The notes below the pieces were generated by a model that searched no databases, was not told the DNA's origin, and was given only the letters and a program-made list of their open reading frames with translations. Source: Caballeronia sordidicola (GTDB lineage Bacteria; Pseudomonadota; Gammaproteobacteria; Burkholderiales; Burkholderiaceae). Taken from it: a DNA stretch of 64,000 bases. The stretch covers positions 143,971-207,970 of the forward strand of contig NZ_FCOC02000011.1 in NCBI RefSeq assembly GCF_001544455.2, written 5' to 3'. A program made the position numbers and the translations under genes. Positions 30,606-43,677 of the stretch are shown piece by piece (positions within the stretch are counted from its first letter, which is position 1; each line of letters opens with the position of its first letter).

Positions 30606-30640
30606 CCGGGAGCGCGTGCATTCATAAAACGCGCTCCCGG
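30606..30640. terminator. Perfect 12-bp hairpin between PCMT-like and rhodanese genes
   Basis: CCGGGAGCGCGT (30606-30617) pairs with ACGCGCTCCCGG (30629-30640) around an 11-nt loop. There is no U tract on either side, so it may be an attenuator, an RNA-stabilising stem or a weak terminator. It lies just past the PCMT-like stop. Confidence 0.45.
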
Positions 30641-30645
30641 ACAAC

Positions 30646-31299
30646 TCAGAACTTGAAGCGCGAAGGTTGCACCGCGTTCTTGAGCGGCGCGATCAGCGTT
30701 TCAAAGATATCGGCCACGCGGAATTGCTTTTCGTCAACACGCGTGATGATCTGCGCTTTCATGACCGGCGCGCCGCCAACGAACGCCGCCAGCCGGCCGC
30801 CGATCTTCAGTTGATCGAGAAATTCCTGCGGCATGACCGGCAAACCGCCCGACACGCAAATGATGTCGTAGGTCTCGCCCTGGTTCCAGCCGCGTGCGCC
30901 ATCGCCCAGCGCAACCTGTACATTCGACACACCGTTGGCCGCCAGATTGTCTTCGGCGAGCTTGGCGAGTTCCGGTTCAATCTCAACGGTTGTCACCGAG
31001 CGGCCGCGCGCGGCGAGCAGCGCTGCCATGTAGCCCGAACCCGCGCCGATTTCGAGCACGATCTCATGCTTTTTCACAGCCAGCTCTTGCAATACACGCG
31101 CTTCGACGCGTGGAAACAGCATGTGCTGGCCAGCCGGCAGCGGAATCTCGAGATCCGCGAACGCAATGTTGCGATACGCAGCGGGGACGAAATTTTCACG
31201 CTTGACGATCGACAGCAGGTTCAGGACGTCCTGGTCCAGCACATCCCAGGGGCGGATTTGCTGTTCGATCATGTTGAAACGCGCTTGCTCGATGTTCAT
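30646..31299 (-). CDS. Protein-L-isoaspartate O-methyltransferase family protein (PCMT-like)
   Basis: 217 residues from the ATG at 31299 (MNIEQARFNMIEQQIRPWDV), which is the typical start of the Burkholderiaceae family members. AdoMet motif I is VLEIGAGSGYMAALLA (about 80-95), and the PCMT-type segment LGDGARGWNQGETYDIICVSGGLP is present. True PCMTs repair isoaspartate in aged proteins with AdoMet. This branch starts differently from E. coli Pcm, so its exact substrate is uncertain. The frame is open to 31464, but the extra part does not look like the family. First gene of a probable operon with rhodanese and TolC-type protein. Confidence 0.9.
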   Translation of the reverse strand: MNIEQARFNMIEQQIRPWDVLDQDVLNLLSIVKRENFVPAAYRNIAFADLEIPLPAGQHMLFPRVEARVLQELAVKKHEIVLEIGAGSGYMAALLAARGRSVTTVEIEPELAKLAEDNLAANGVSNVQVALGDGARGWNQGETYDIICVSGGLPVMPQEFLDQLKIGGRLAAFVGGAPVMKAQIITRVDEKQFRVADIFETLIAPLKNAVQPSRFKF

Positions 31300-31518
31300 G
31301 TTCAGTCTGCGGGTCGATCGACCGTTGAGGGTGGAGTTGACTTGGTGACGTACGCAATGACACCGCGTAATGCCGTGCTTATTTCTGCGCTTATTACTGT
31401 AAGTAAGCCGAAAATCGAAGTTGGATTGTAGCAAATCAACAAGTGCTGGACGTTGCGGCGGCAAGCGTTAGCCATTTGGGCGACGTTCAAGCGCGAGTTG
31501 AATCCGGCTTTAAAGCCC

Positions 31519-32139
31519 TCAATGCGGCAGCCGTACGTCCAGCACCAGCGTCACGAGCCTTGCAACAAGAATGAACCCGGTCGAAAGCAGCACGTTGTAG
31601 ACGCCCAGCACGCCCATGGAATCGAGCCCGAGATACAGCCAGCAACCGGCGAACGCGCATACGGCATAAGGCCGAGAGTCGCGCAGGATCAGCGGAACTT
31701 CGTTGCACAGCACGTCCCGTATAATGCCGCCGAAAACGCCCGTCACCACGCCCATCAAGGCCGCGGTGAATGCGGGCATTTGCGCATCGAGTGCGATCGA
31801 CGTGCCCGAAATGCTGAACAAACCAAGGCCGATTGCGTCCGCGACCAGCAATGCCCGCTGATCGAACAGGCGGGTCGTCAGGCGCAGGAACATGGGCGCC
31901 GTGAGCGCCAACGCGAAAATAACGATCACATAATCCTGGTGCTCGACCCAGTAAAACGGCCGGCGCGAGAGCAGGACATCGCGCACGGTCCCGCCGCCAA
32001 ATGCCGTCGCGAGCGCGACCAGAAAGGCGCCGACCGCGTCCAGCCGGCGTTTTCTCGCTTCGATCAACCCCGATATTGCATACGCGAAGATTGCGAGTCC
32101 CTCCATGATGGCGATTGCCAGGGTAAGCCGGGGATGCAC
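31519..32139 (-). CDS. TRIC-family (UPF0126/YicG-like) cation channel protein
   Basis: 206 residues with about seven membrane helices in two homologous UPF0126 halves, each with a glycine/arginine signature: TAFGGGTVRDVLLSRRPFYW and GVFGGIIRDVLCNEVPLILR. Prokaryotic TRIC proteins form trimeric potassium-type channels. I chose the GTG at 32139, which has AGAGG 8 nt upstream and begins directly after the Smr-gene stop. A TTG at 32145 is an alternative overlapping that stop. The much longer open frame to 32487 is a shadow of the Smr gene. Likely co-transcribed with it. Confidence 0.88.
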   Translation of the reverse strand: MHPRLTLAIAIMEGLAIFAYAISGLIEARKRRLDAVGAFLVALATAFGGGTVRDVLLSRRPFYWVEHQDYVIVIFALALTAPMFLRLTTRLFDQRALLVADAIGLGLFSISGTSIALDAQMPAFTAALMGVVTGVFGGIIRDVLCNEVPLILRDSRPYAVCAFAGCWLYLGLDSMGVLGVYNVLLSTGFILVARLVTLVLDVRLPH

Positions 32140-32141
32140 CT

Positions 32142-32969
32142 TCAAGGCCTCTTTCGCTGATCGCGATGACTGCGGGCGTCCCGGTCTTGCGGATGTCCAT
32201 GATGATGCGGCGAGCCGGCCGGCTTCAGCAGCACAAGTACGGCGCCCGCGCCGCCATCGTGCGGCCGCGCCTGGCAAAACGCGATCACTTCCTCTTTCTG
32301 CACGAGCCACGCGCGAACCTTGCCTTTGAGCACCGGTTCGCGGCCGATCGAACCCAGTCCCTTGCCGTGAATCACGCGCAGGCAGCGCAGGCCGCGTTTC
32401 GCCGATTCCCGGATGAACTCCGACAACGCCTTGCGCGCTTCCTCGCGCCGCATGCCATGCAGGTCGAGCTGCGCCTGCACGATCCACGCGCCGCGCCGGA
32501 GCTTTCTCACCACCTCCTCACGAACGCCGTGGCGGCAATAGGAGAGTGAGTCGTCGGTATCGAGCAGGCTTTCGGGATCGTATTCGTCGGAGAGCGCCTC
32601 GTGCAGCACTGCTTCTTCGTCAAGGCGCGTCTGCAGCGGCAAGGGCGAAGGCGGCACGCGCGGCAGCGTCATGCGGGGCGGCGCCTTCAGCGGCTCGACT
32701 TCGCCGATAGCACGGCGGAACACGTCGGCGTCGGCGAGTGCTTCGCGCTCCGCCGCCATTGCGGCCTTGCGCTGGGACTTGCGCACCGCCGCCTGCGCCT
32801 CAAGCGATTCGCGCAGCGCGCCGAGCCCGGCGAGACCATCGCGTTTGAGCGCTGCCGACAGTTCTTCTTGTGTCGGCGGCGCTTTTCTCGATGCCGCGGC
32901 TGCGCCCGGCGCGATCTCGCGCGGGCGCTTGGGCCGGGGTTCGTTCGGATGGGGCAGGTTCTTGGGCAT
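32142..32969 (-). CDS. Smr-domain protein (SmrA/B-like)
   Basis: 275 residues. The N-terminal half is charged and probably helical or disordered. The C-terminal Smr domain covers about residues 165-255, with LDLHGMRREEARKALSEFI and the HGKG motif in CLRVIHGKGLGS. Smr domains in bacteria cut RNA or act on collided ribosomes (SmrB); this member has the LDxH and HGxG motifs of the active group. The last 25 residues are His/Arg/Asp-rich. It starts at ATG 32969 and is followed immediately by the TRIC-type gene. Confidence 0.88.
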   Translation of the reverse strand: MPKNLPHPNEPRPKRPREIAPGAAAASRKAPPTQEELSAALKRDGLAGLGALRESLEAQAAVRKSQRKAAMAAEREALADADVFRRAIGEVEPLKAPPRMTLPRVPPSPLPLQTRLDEEAVLHEALSDEYDPESLLDTDDSLSYCRHGVREEVVRKLRRGAWIVQAQLDLHGMRREEARKALSEFIRESAKRGLRCLRVIHGKGLGSIGREPVLKGKVRAWLVQKEEVIAFCQARPHDGGAGAVLVLLKPAGSPHHHGHPQDRDARSHRDQRKRP

Positions 32970-33099
32970 TGGAAGGCAGAAGAAAATGCGCGGCGGCGCC
33001 TTGGTTCACGGCGCTTTCCGGAAAGCCTTTTTAACATGGGAGCGCGGGAAAAGGACGCGCATGAAGATGCGTCCACGCGATTTTTGCCGCGCCTGAAAC

Positions 33100-33141
33100 G
33101 GAAACGCCGGTCGATTCCAAAGGATCGCGACCGGCGTTTGA
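33100..33141 (-). terminator. Terminator-like hairpin after trxB
   Basis: AAACGCCGGTCG (33102-33113) pairs perfectly with CGACCGGCGTTT (33128-33139). It sits 46 nt past the trxB stop and before the Smr gene. The U tract is weak, so strength is uncertain. Confidence 0.65.
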
Positions 33142-33185
33142 CCATATCTGATGCTTCAAACCTCTAGCGCAACAGTTCCCGCGGC

Positions 33186-34523
<1,338 letters not shown>

Positions 34524-36830
34524 ATGGCAAAAGCTACCTATTCTGCGAGTGCGCAGGCGTTGCCTCACCGCATGTCGCGCCTTTTTACCGAGATTCGATG
34601 GATCCTGCAGGTCGCGCTCGGCGTGTTCCTGCTCATGGCGCTCGTGAGCTACAGCCGCCACGATCCAAGCTGGACCCACGCCGCGCAAGTTGACCAGATC
34701 GCCAACTGGGCGGGGCGGGTGGGCGCGTGGACGGCGGACATCCTTCTGCTGCTCTTCGGCCTTTCCGCATATTGGTGGGTCGTGCTGCTCGCGCGGCGGA
34801 TCATCGCAAATTACCGGCGGATCACCAATCACGAGACGCCGGCCGAGCAACCGCTGAAAGACCGCACGTGGCTTGCCGAGGCCTTCGCTTTCGTGCTGGT
34901 GCTGCTGGCAAGCGACGGTATTGAAGCGTTGCGCATGTGGTCGCTCAAGGTGCAGGTGCCGCGCGCGCCGGGCGGCGTGGTCGGCGAGGCCGTGGCGCAT
35001 GCCGTTTCCCACGCGTTCGGCTTTACCGGCGCGACGCTGATCCTGTTGATTGCTCTGGCCATCGGCTTGTCGCTCTATTTCAACTTCTCCTGGCTTTCCG
35101 TCTGCGAAAAAACCGGCGACGGCATCATGGCCACCATTACGGGCGCAAGACTGCGCCGCGAAGCAGGGCGTGACCGCAAGCTCGGCGAAGCGGCGGCCGA
35201 AAAACGCGAAGGCAAGGTGGTACGGGGCCGCGTCAAGATTGAAGAGCAGGAACCGGTCATGATCGTGCCGCCGGCCGCGCCAGTGAAGTCGGCGCGGGTG
35301 GAAAAGGAAAAGCAGGTGCCGCTTTTCACCGATCTTCCCGGCGACTCCACGCTGCCGCCGCTGGCATTGCTCGACGCCGCGCCCGAAGTCAAGGAGACCA
35401 TTTCCGCCGATACGCTCGAATACACGTCCCGCCTGATCGAGAAAAAACTCAAGGACTTCGGCGTGGAAGTGGCCGTGGTCGCCGCGTATCCGGGACCGGT
35501 CGTGACGCGTTACGAAATCGAACCTGCCACGGGCGTCAAAGGGTCGCAGATCGTGGGGCTGGCAAAGGATCTGGCGCGCTCGCTTTCGCTGGTTTCCATC
35601 CGCGTGGTCGAGACGATTCCGGGCAAGAATTTCATGGCGCTGGAGTTGCCGAACCAGCGCCGCCAGACCGTGCGTCTGTCCGAGATTCTCGGCTCGCAAG
35701 TTTATGCCGATGCCGCTTCGCCTTTGACCATGGGTCTCGGCAAGGATATTGGCGGAAAGCCGGTGTGCGCGGATCTCGCGAAAATGCCGCACTTGCTGGT
35801 GGCCGGCACGACCGGCTCGGGCAAATCGGTGGGTATCAACGCGATGATCCTGTCGCTGTTGTATAAGGCCACGGCCGACGAAGTGCGCATGATCCTCATC
35901 GATCCGAAGATGCTTGAAATGAGCGTCTACGAAGGCATTCCGCATCTGCTCTGCCCAGTTGTCACCGACATGCGGCAGGCCGGTCACGCGCTGAACTGGG
36001 CCGTGGCCGAGATGGAACGCCGTTACAAGCTGATGAGCAAGATGGGCGTGCGTAATCTCGCAGGCTTCAACAACAAGATCGACGAAGCCGCGAAGCGCGA
36101 CGAGAAGATTCCCAACCCGTTCAGCCTGACGCCGGATGAACCCGAACCGCTGAACCGCTTGCCGACCATCGTGGTCGTGATCGACGAACTGGCCGACCTG
36201 ATGATGGTTGTCGGCAAGAAGGTGGAAGAACTGATTGCCCGCATTGCGCAGAAGGCGCGCGCGGCCGGCATTCACCTGATTCTCGCCACGCAGCGGCCAT
36301 CGGTGGACGTGATTACCGGCTTGATCAAGGCGAACGTGCCTACGCGCATGGCGTTCCAGGTGTCATCGAAGATCGACTCGCGGACCATTCTCGACCAGCA
36401 GGGCGCCGAGTCGCTGCTCGGCATGGGCGACATGCTTTATCTGCCGCCAGGTTCCGGCTTGCCGGTGCGCGTGCATGGCGCGTTTGTATCGGACGAAGAA
36501 GTGCACCGCGTGGTGAACAAGCTGAAGGAGCAGGGCGAGCCGAATTACATTGAGGGCATTCTTGAGGGCGGCGTGGCCGGGGACGGTGAAGAAGGCGCGC
36601 CGGGCGCGTCCGGTGGCGGCGACGGCGAAGCCGATCCGCTCTACGATCAGGCCGTCGAGATTGTGATCAAGAACAAGCGCGCATCCATCTCGCTCGTGCA
36701 GCGGCACCTGCGGATCGGTTATAACCGTGCAGCGCGGTTGCTCGAGCAAATGGAGAATTCGGGCCTGGTTTCAAGCATGTCTTCGAACGGCAATCGCGAA
36801 ATTCTCACGCCCGCGCGTGAAGCAGAATAG
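34524..36830 (+). CDS. ftsK: DNA translocase FtsK
   Basis: Septal DNA pump that clears and aligns chromosome termini before division. 768 residues from the ATG at 34524. Four N-terminal membrane helices (about 20-200, for example [18 protein letters not shown] and [21 protein letters not shown]) are followed by a short linker, then the RecA-like motor with Walker [11 protein letters not shown] (about 428-437) and Walker [16 protein letters not shown]. The C-terminal gamma winged-helix domain (about 705-765, [20 protein letters not shown]) reads KOPS sites. The linker is far shorter than in E. coli FtsK, as is usual in Burkholderia. lolA follows. Confidence 0.96.
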   Translation: MAKATYSASAQALPHRMSRLFTEIRWILQVALGVFLLMALVSYSRHDPSWTHAAQVDQIANWAGRVGAWTADILLLLFGLSAYWWVVLLARRIIANYRRITNHETPAEQPLKDRTWLAEAFAFVLVLLASDGIEALRMWSLKVQVPRAPGGVVGEAVAHAVSHAFGFTGATLILLIALAIGLSLYFNFSWLSVCEKTGDGIMATITGARLRREAGRDRKLGEAAAEKREGKVVRGRVKIEEQEPVMIVPPAAPVKSARVEKEKQVPLFTDLPGDSTLPPLALLDAAPEVKETISADTLEYTSRLIEKKLKDFGVEVAVVAAYPGPVVTRYEIEPATGVKGSQIVGLAKDLARSLSLVSIRVVETIPGKNFMALELPNQRRQTVRLSEILGSQVYADAASPLTMGLGKDIGGKPVCADLAKMPHLLVAGTTGSGKSVGINAMILSLLYKATADEVRMILIDPKMLEMSVYEGIPHLLCPVVTDMRQAGHALNWAVAEMERRYKLMSKMGVRNLAGFNNKIDEAAKRDEKIPNPFSLTPDEPEPLNRLPTIVVVIDELADLMMVVGKKVEELIARIAQKARAAGIHLILATQRPSVDVITGLIKANVPTRMAFQVSSKIDSRTILDQQGAESLLGMGDMLYLPPGSGLPVRVHGAFVSDEEVHRVVNKLKEQGEPNYIEGILEGGVAGDGEEGAPGASGGGDGEADPLYDQAVEIVIKNKRASISLVQRHLRIGYNRAARLLEQMENSGLVSSMSSNGNREILTPAREAE

Positions 36831-36851
36831 GTTTCTGGAGGTTTCATTCAT

Positions 36852-37535
36852 ATGCAGTCAGTGTTCAGCAAGTCGTTTCATCGCGTGATTCAAGCAGGGG
36901 TTTTGAGTGCGTCAATGCTGCTTGCATCGCAGGCATTCGCAAGCGGCACCGAGCAGTTGAAGGCGTTTGTCGCGCAGGTCCATGCGGCGCACGGCACCTT
37001 TGTCCAGCGTGAGGTGAAGGCGCCGAGCAAGGCGGCTTCCGCCACGGCCACGCAGAACGCCGCGCCGAAAACATCGGGCACGGCGAGCGGCACGTTCACG
37101 TTCGCGCGGCCGGGGAAGTTCATCTGGTCGTATGAGAAGCCGTATGCGCAAGTGCTCCAGGCTGACGGCGACAAGCTCTATGTCTATGACAAGGACCTGA
37201 ACCAGGTCACCGTGCGCGAGTTGGGCAATGCGCTGGGCGCGAGTCCCGCCGCGATCCTTTTTGGCAGCAATGATCTCGACAAGAATTTCACCCTGCGCGA
37301 TGCAGGCGTGAAGGATGGCATCGACTGGCTGGAATTGACGCCGAAAGCGCAGGATACGCAGTTCCAGCAGGTGGGTATCGGCTTCAGGAACGGCAATCTC
37401 GAAGCCATGGAATTGCACGACGTATTCGGTAACGTGACCTTGCTGACGTTCTCGAATATCGAGAAGAACCCGCCGCTGAGAAACGATCAGTTCAAGTTCG
37501 TGGTGCCGAAGGGCGCCGATGTAATCAACGGTTGA
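36852..37535 (+). CDS. lolA: Outer-membrane lipoprotein carrier protein LolA
   Basis: Periplasmic chaperone that ferries lipoproteins from LolCDE to LolB. 227 residues with signal peptide ending at SQAFA|S (about residue 29). Family blocks include VHAAHGTFVQREV, GTFTFARPGKFIWSYEKPY, KLYVYDKDLNQVTVRELG, and FGNVTLLTFSNIEKNPPL. An Ala/Lys/Thr insertion (KAPSKAASATATQNAAPK) between the first strands is a local expansion. GGAGG lies 10 nt before the ATG. It sits 21 nt after ftsK, in the conserved ftsK-lolA-rarA-serS order. Confidence 0.95.
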   Translation: MQSVFSKSFHRVIQAGVLSASMLLASQAFASGTEQLKAFVAQVHAAHGTFVQREVKAPSKAASATATQNAAPKTSGTASGTFTFARPGKFIWSYEKPYAQVLQADGDKLYVYDKDLNQVTVRELGNALGASPAAILFGSNDLDKNFTLRDAGVKDGIDWLELTPKAQDTQFQQVGIGFRNGNLEAMELHDVFGNVTLLTFSNIEKNPPLRNDQFKFVVPKGADVING

Positions 37536-37547
37536 TCGCGGTTCAGG

Positions 37548-37572
37548 AAGCGAGGCGTTTGCAGCCTCGCTT
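37548..37572. terminator. Terminator-like hairpin between lolA and cytX
   Basis: AAGCGAGGC (37548-37556) and GCCTCGCTT (37564-37572) form a 9-bp stem between convergent genes. The flanks are not T-rich, so efficiency is uncertain. Confidence 0.55.
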
Positions 37573-37587
37573 GCAGTTGCACGGCGC

Positions 37588-38934
37588 TCAAGTCGCCGAT
37601 GATCCGCTTTCCTGCCGCCGTCCCGCACCCGAAACCAGTGCCAGATAAGCCAGCGCGCCAATCACCAGCGCCGGCAGCGTGGCGCCGAGATTCGGCAGCC
37701 ATTGGTTGATCGCGTGATAAGCCGCAATCCCGAGCGCCCATGCAACAAACGCGCTCACATGCCAGCCGGCCGAGAACGCGTACGGGCCGTGCCGATCGGT
37801 CAGCGCGGCGACCGCCACGCGACGTTTGCGCACAATGAAATGGTCCGCGAGCACCACGCCGAATAGCGGCGCAAAGACCGAGCCGATCAGCAGCAGGAAA
37901 TTCTGGTACTTGCCCATCTGCACGAGCAGCGCGATCAGCGTGCACAACGCGCCGAATCCCGCCGATAACAACGGCACGCTCGCCTTCGCCCAAAACGTGC
38001 CGGTGGACACGGCGGCCGAATGGATATCGGCGAAGGCGTTGTCGATTTCATCGATGAGGATCAGCAGCAGCGCAATCCCGCCCGCGGCCTGCGCAAACGC
38101 CACAGTGAGCAATGCATCGCCGCCGCCCGCCGCGAGGCCGTAGAACGCGCCGAGCGCATAGAACCAGATATTCGCAATGCCGTAGCCGAACAGCGTGCCT
38201 CGAAACGTGCCGCCCGCGCTGCGGCCGAATCGCGTGTAATCCGCTATCAGCGGCAGCCATGAAAGCGGCATCGCGACAACCAGGTCGATACCCGCGCCGA
38301 ACGGCATTTCGCCGGTGCCCGGCCGGTTCATCAGCGCGCCAATGTCCTGTTTCGACAGCAGGTTCCACGTGAGCCACCCCGCGCCGCCGAGCAGCAGCCA
38401 CATGCCCCACGTGCGCAAGAAGCGGCGGACAAAGGACAGCGGGCCGGTGATCGCGAGAACCGCCGCCAGCAGGCCGAAAATCAGCGTCCAGATAAGCGGC
38501 ATGGAGACGCCAAAGGACTGCTTGGCGAGGGCATCGGCGGAATCGCGCATCACGATGATTTCGAACGAACCCCAGCCCACGAGCTGCACCGCGTTGAGCA
38601 CGGCGGGGACGGACGCGCCGCGAAGCCCGAGCGTGGGGCGCAGCGACGACATGGCGGCGAGCCCCGTGTCCGTGCCGACTACGCCGGCAAGCGCGAGCAA
38701 CACTACGCCGATCACGGTGCCGAGCACGATGGCCACGAGCGCATGGGGCAAGGACATGCCCGGCACGAGCAGCGCGCCAGCCTGAGCCACCAGCAAGCCG
38801 ATACCAAGCGAAAACCACAACGCGAAGGCATCCGATGTCCCGAACGCGCGGCGCGCGGCCGGAACGGGCAGCAGGGGAGCGTAAGTCGAGGCGCTGGTTT
38901 CGGTGGCGGTGTCGGTAGTGTTCTCTTGTGCCAT
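37588..38934 (-). CDS. cytX: NCS1-family transporter, probable hydroxymethylpyrimidine transporter CytX
   Basis: 448 residues, about twelve membrane helices, of the nucleobase:cation symporter-1 (CodB-like) family. The segment AMPLSWLPLIADYTRFGRSAGG is characteristic of the CytX group, linked elsewhere to uptake of thiamine precursors; cytosine or another pyrimidine remains possible. It lies reversed between lolA and rarA, interrupting an otherwise conserved gene order, so it was probably inserted. I looked for a TPP riboswitch in the upstream 215 bases and found none of its conserved blocks. Confidence 0.85.
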   Translation of the reverse strand: MAQENTTDTATETSASTYAPLLPVPAARRAFGTSDAFALWFSLGIGLLVAQAGALLVPGMSLPHALVAIVLGTVIGVVLLALAGVVGTDTGLAAMSSLRPTLGLRGASVPAVLNAVQLVGWGSFEIIVMRDSADALAKQSFGVSMPLIWTLIFGLLAAVLAITGPLSFVRRFLRTWGMWLLLGGAGWLTWNLLSKQDIGALMNRPGTGEMPFGAGIDLVVAMPLSWLPLIADYTRFGRSAGGTFRGTLFGYGIANIWFYALGAFYGLAAGGGDALLTVAFAQAAGGIALLLILIDEIDNAFADIHSAAVSTGTFWAKASVPLLSAGFGALCTLIALLVQMGKYQNFLLLIGSVFAPLFGVVLADHFIVRKRRVAVAALTDRHGPYAFSAGWHVSAFVAWALGIAAYHAINQWLPNLGATLPALVIGALAYLALVSGAGRRQESGSSAT

Positions 38935-39148
38935 TCGGATTTCGTCCTTATTTGCGAAGTTTGGGCCGGCTCGTGCGTGTTTTTATCGAAGAGAAACCGG
39001 GCGGGCGGCAACTGTCATAATCGACTATCGCAGCATTTTGAAGCAGCGCCGGCGTTTGTCTTGGAAAAGCGCACGAATTATCGCTGGCTTCGCGCTTGTT
39101 GCACCATTGCTGCATTCCCAGACTTATCCGGAAAATCCCAATCGCGCC

Positions 39149-41928
<2,780 letters not shown>

Positions 41929-42060
41929 GACGTGTCTGTTGTAACAGACTTACGAAAAGGGGCTTGGAAACCGGATTGGACTCGTCTATAATCTTTCTCT
42001 CGCTGGACATCGACCCGTTTAGCGAGAGCCGCTGCAAGCAGTGATGCGGCTGCAATAACT

Positions 42061-42150
42061 GGAAAGGTGGCAGAGTGGTCGAATGCGCTGGACTCGAAAT
42101 CCAGTGTACCTTTAGGGGTACCGTGAGTTCGAATCTCACCCTTTCCGCCA
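42061..42150 (+). tRNA. tRNA-Ser (anticodon CGA)
   Basis: 90 nt including encoded CCA. Acceptor stem GGAAAGG / CCTTTCC. Anticodon stem-loop CTGGA-CTCGAAA-TCCAG with anticodon CGA, reading UCG. A long class II variable arm (around GTGTACCTTTAGGGGTACC) identifies serine. T-loop GTTCGAATC. A strong terminator follows. Confidence 0.97.
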
Positions 42151-42154
42151 AATT

Positions 42155-42193
42155 AAAAACACCCGCTGATCGCTAGATCAGCGGGTGTTTTGC
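42155..42193. terminator. Terminator after tRNA-Ser(CGA)
   Basis: A 14-bp or longer stem, AACACCCGCTGATC (42158-42171) / GATCAGCGGGTGTT (42176-42189), with A residues before and T residues after. Bidirectional in form. Confidence 0.88.
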
Positions 42194-42229
42194 TTTGTGG
42201 TCCGAAGTCGTAGCGCGGGTTGGCGCGTT

Positions 42230-42598
42230 TCAGCACTTCGGCAGCCGGCCTTCTATATCGGAGATGGTTTTTCCGTCCTGATTCCGGCCAATCGAACTGC
42301 GGCTCAGATTATTCGACGTCCGGCACGCCCAGTTGTCCGGCTTTTCGATACTTGGTACTGGCCGGTTCGCCCAGTCGTCAGCGCCTGAAGCTGGTTTGGG
42401 CTCGGACGCGCCGTCCAGTGCCCCTGTGATTGATGGCGCCCGATAAACGTGCGCCGGGAGGATCGACAAGGACACCGGGTTATCGGGCATGGGCACGGCA
42501 GGATCTGTAGCTTGTGCGTATGCCACATGACTTAGCGCATGGGCAATCAAGCCGGTCGCAAGCAGGCTTTTTCGAACAATAAAAGAGATTTGTTTCAT
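42230..42598 (-). CDS. Exported protein of unknown function
   Basis: 122 residues. A signal peptide is clear: basic MKQISFIVRKSLL, hydrophobic ATGLIAHALSHV, and a cleavage site at AYA|Q about residue 28. The mature part is proline- and serine-rich, low in hydrophobics, with only two cysteines (in WACRT and at the C-terminal end, LPKC), which could form a disulfide. I recognise no family. It stands alone after the tRNA-Ser terminator, transcribed toward it. The coding call rests on the signal peptide and open frame. Confidence 0.6.
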   Translation of the reverse strand: MKQISFIVRKSLLATGLIAHALSHVAYAQATDPAVPMPDNPVSLSILPAHVYRAPSITGALDGASEPKPASGADDWANRPVPSIEKPDNWACRTSNNLSRSSIGRNQDGKTISDIEGRLPKC

Positions 42599-43060
42599 GC
42601 GCTAATTCCGCTAATGGCAACTGTATGCCGCGAGCCCGGATGTATATCAGCAGTTGCGTGCGTTAAGGCGTCGTCAATTTCTCTGTACTTGGAATAGTCA
42701 CGTCATCATTTCTTTAATCTGAATAACTTGATTTAGGCGTCTCTCCAGTACTCGCGAATGCACGGATAAATAATAGCGCGAAAATTCGTTGAGACCTTGT
42801 CATGCGCGGCTGAACAAGGTGTCGGTGATTCAATCGCCGGTTTCGTTGCGAAATCAAGTTGCGACCTTGCACGCCTTGACGCAACTGGGGTTTCGCCACA
42901 TGCGTCCACGCACGCTGGCGTTCGTATCGATATAAATTGTGAAGCAAACTTAATAACGATAGCGTCACCCTTGGCGTGCATTTTTGCTTCTGATAATGAC
43001 TAACCGAAAAGCCCCGGTGAATCAGATTTCACCGCGGCTTTTTATTCTTCAAAATGCTTA
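42599..43060. other. Gene-poor, comparatively AT-rich stretch
   Basis: 462 bases that look richer in A and T than their surroundings. A 68-codon frame at 42797-43003 (plus, TTG start) and an 82-codon frame on the minus strand lack ribosome-binding sites and family character, so I do not call them. A hairpin terminator closes the right end (43007-43045). Confidence 0.5.
43007..43045. terminator. Terminator after the unknown lipoprotein gene
   Basis: AAAAGCC-C-CGGTGAA (43007-43021) pairs with TTCACCG-C-GGCTTTT (43028-43042) with one internal mismatch. It has T-rich flanks on both strands and lies 18 nt past the minus-strand stop at 43061. Confidence 0.8.
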
Positions 43061-43441
43061 TCAAGTTGTACATCGTGCAATATTGAAGCGCATTTCCGGT
43101 TCCGGTAATCCGCTGTAGTCTCGCTCCGATTTCTGTACTTTTACGGTTGACCCATACTGCGACGGTGTCAACGTCACCAGCCACGCGTTGGGCCCGACCA
43201 CGAGTTCCGAGGCGCCGCCCGATTTCGACGTGGACAAGGCCGGAAGCCGGTCTTCAAGGCAATTGAAGATGTCCGGCGGCGCGCGCCTCGACGACACGAA
43301 TATCACCGGGTTCGAAGCACGAAGTTCGGGACCGCTCGTGGAACTGCATGCGGTGAGCGCGAGTCCCGCGAACAAGGCCACCGGCAACGGGCACCATAAA
43401 GTAATCGAAAGAGCAAACGAAACAGCGCGACTTGAGGGCAT
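43061..43441 (-). CDS. Putative lipoprotein of unknown function
   Basis: 126 residues. Hydrophobic N-terminal segment CPLPVALFAGLALTAC ends in a lipobox LTAC with lipidated Cys32, followed by SSTSGPELR. The mature domain has segments IFVSSRRAPPDIFNCLEDRLPAL and SELVVGPNAWLVTLTPSQYGSTVKV, suggesting a small beta domain with a second cysteine pair. No family recognised. It has its own terminator and is divergent from map. No obvious ribosome-binding site for ATG 43441, so the start is uncertain. Confidence 0.65.
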   Translation of the reverse strand: MPSSRAVSFALSITLWCPLPVALFAGLALTACSSTSGPELRASNPVIFVSSRRAPPDIFNCLEDRLPALSTSKSGGASELVVGPNAWLVTLTPSQYGSTVKVQKSERDYSGLPEPEMRFNIARCTT

Positions 43442-43677
43442 TGGCGAAAGGCGTAGTTAAAACAAGACGCAAATAGAGCGTAAACCGCTCCGGGAAACAA
43501 GCCTGAATCACGAGAAACGCGGTGCCGTGTGGCTGCGCGGCGATGCGGAAAGCATTGGAAAAAGAGCGGGGTAGCGCGCGATGCTATCATCGCCGGCATC
43601 CTGAAATAATGCGCTGCGGACACCTTGATACTGGATCGAAGCCATATCGATACCGCGCGCCGACACACCAACGCTCC

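Noticed and set aside
38935..39148. TPP riboswitch upstream of cytX
   Set aside because: None of the conserved blocks (CUGAGA, ACCUGAU-like) could be found on the minus strand in this interval.
42797..43003. 68-codon plus-strand frame with TTG start
   Set aside because: No ribosome-binding site, no signal or domain; the nearby terminator is better explained by the minus-strand lipoprotein gene.
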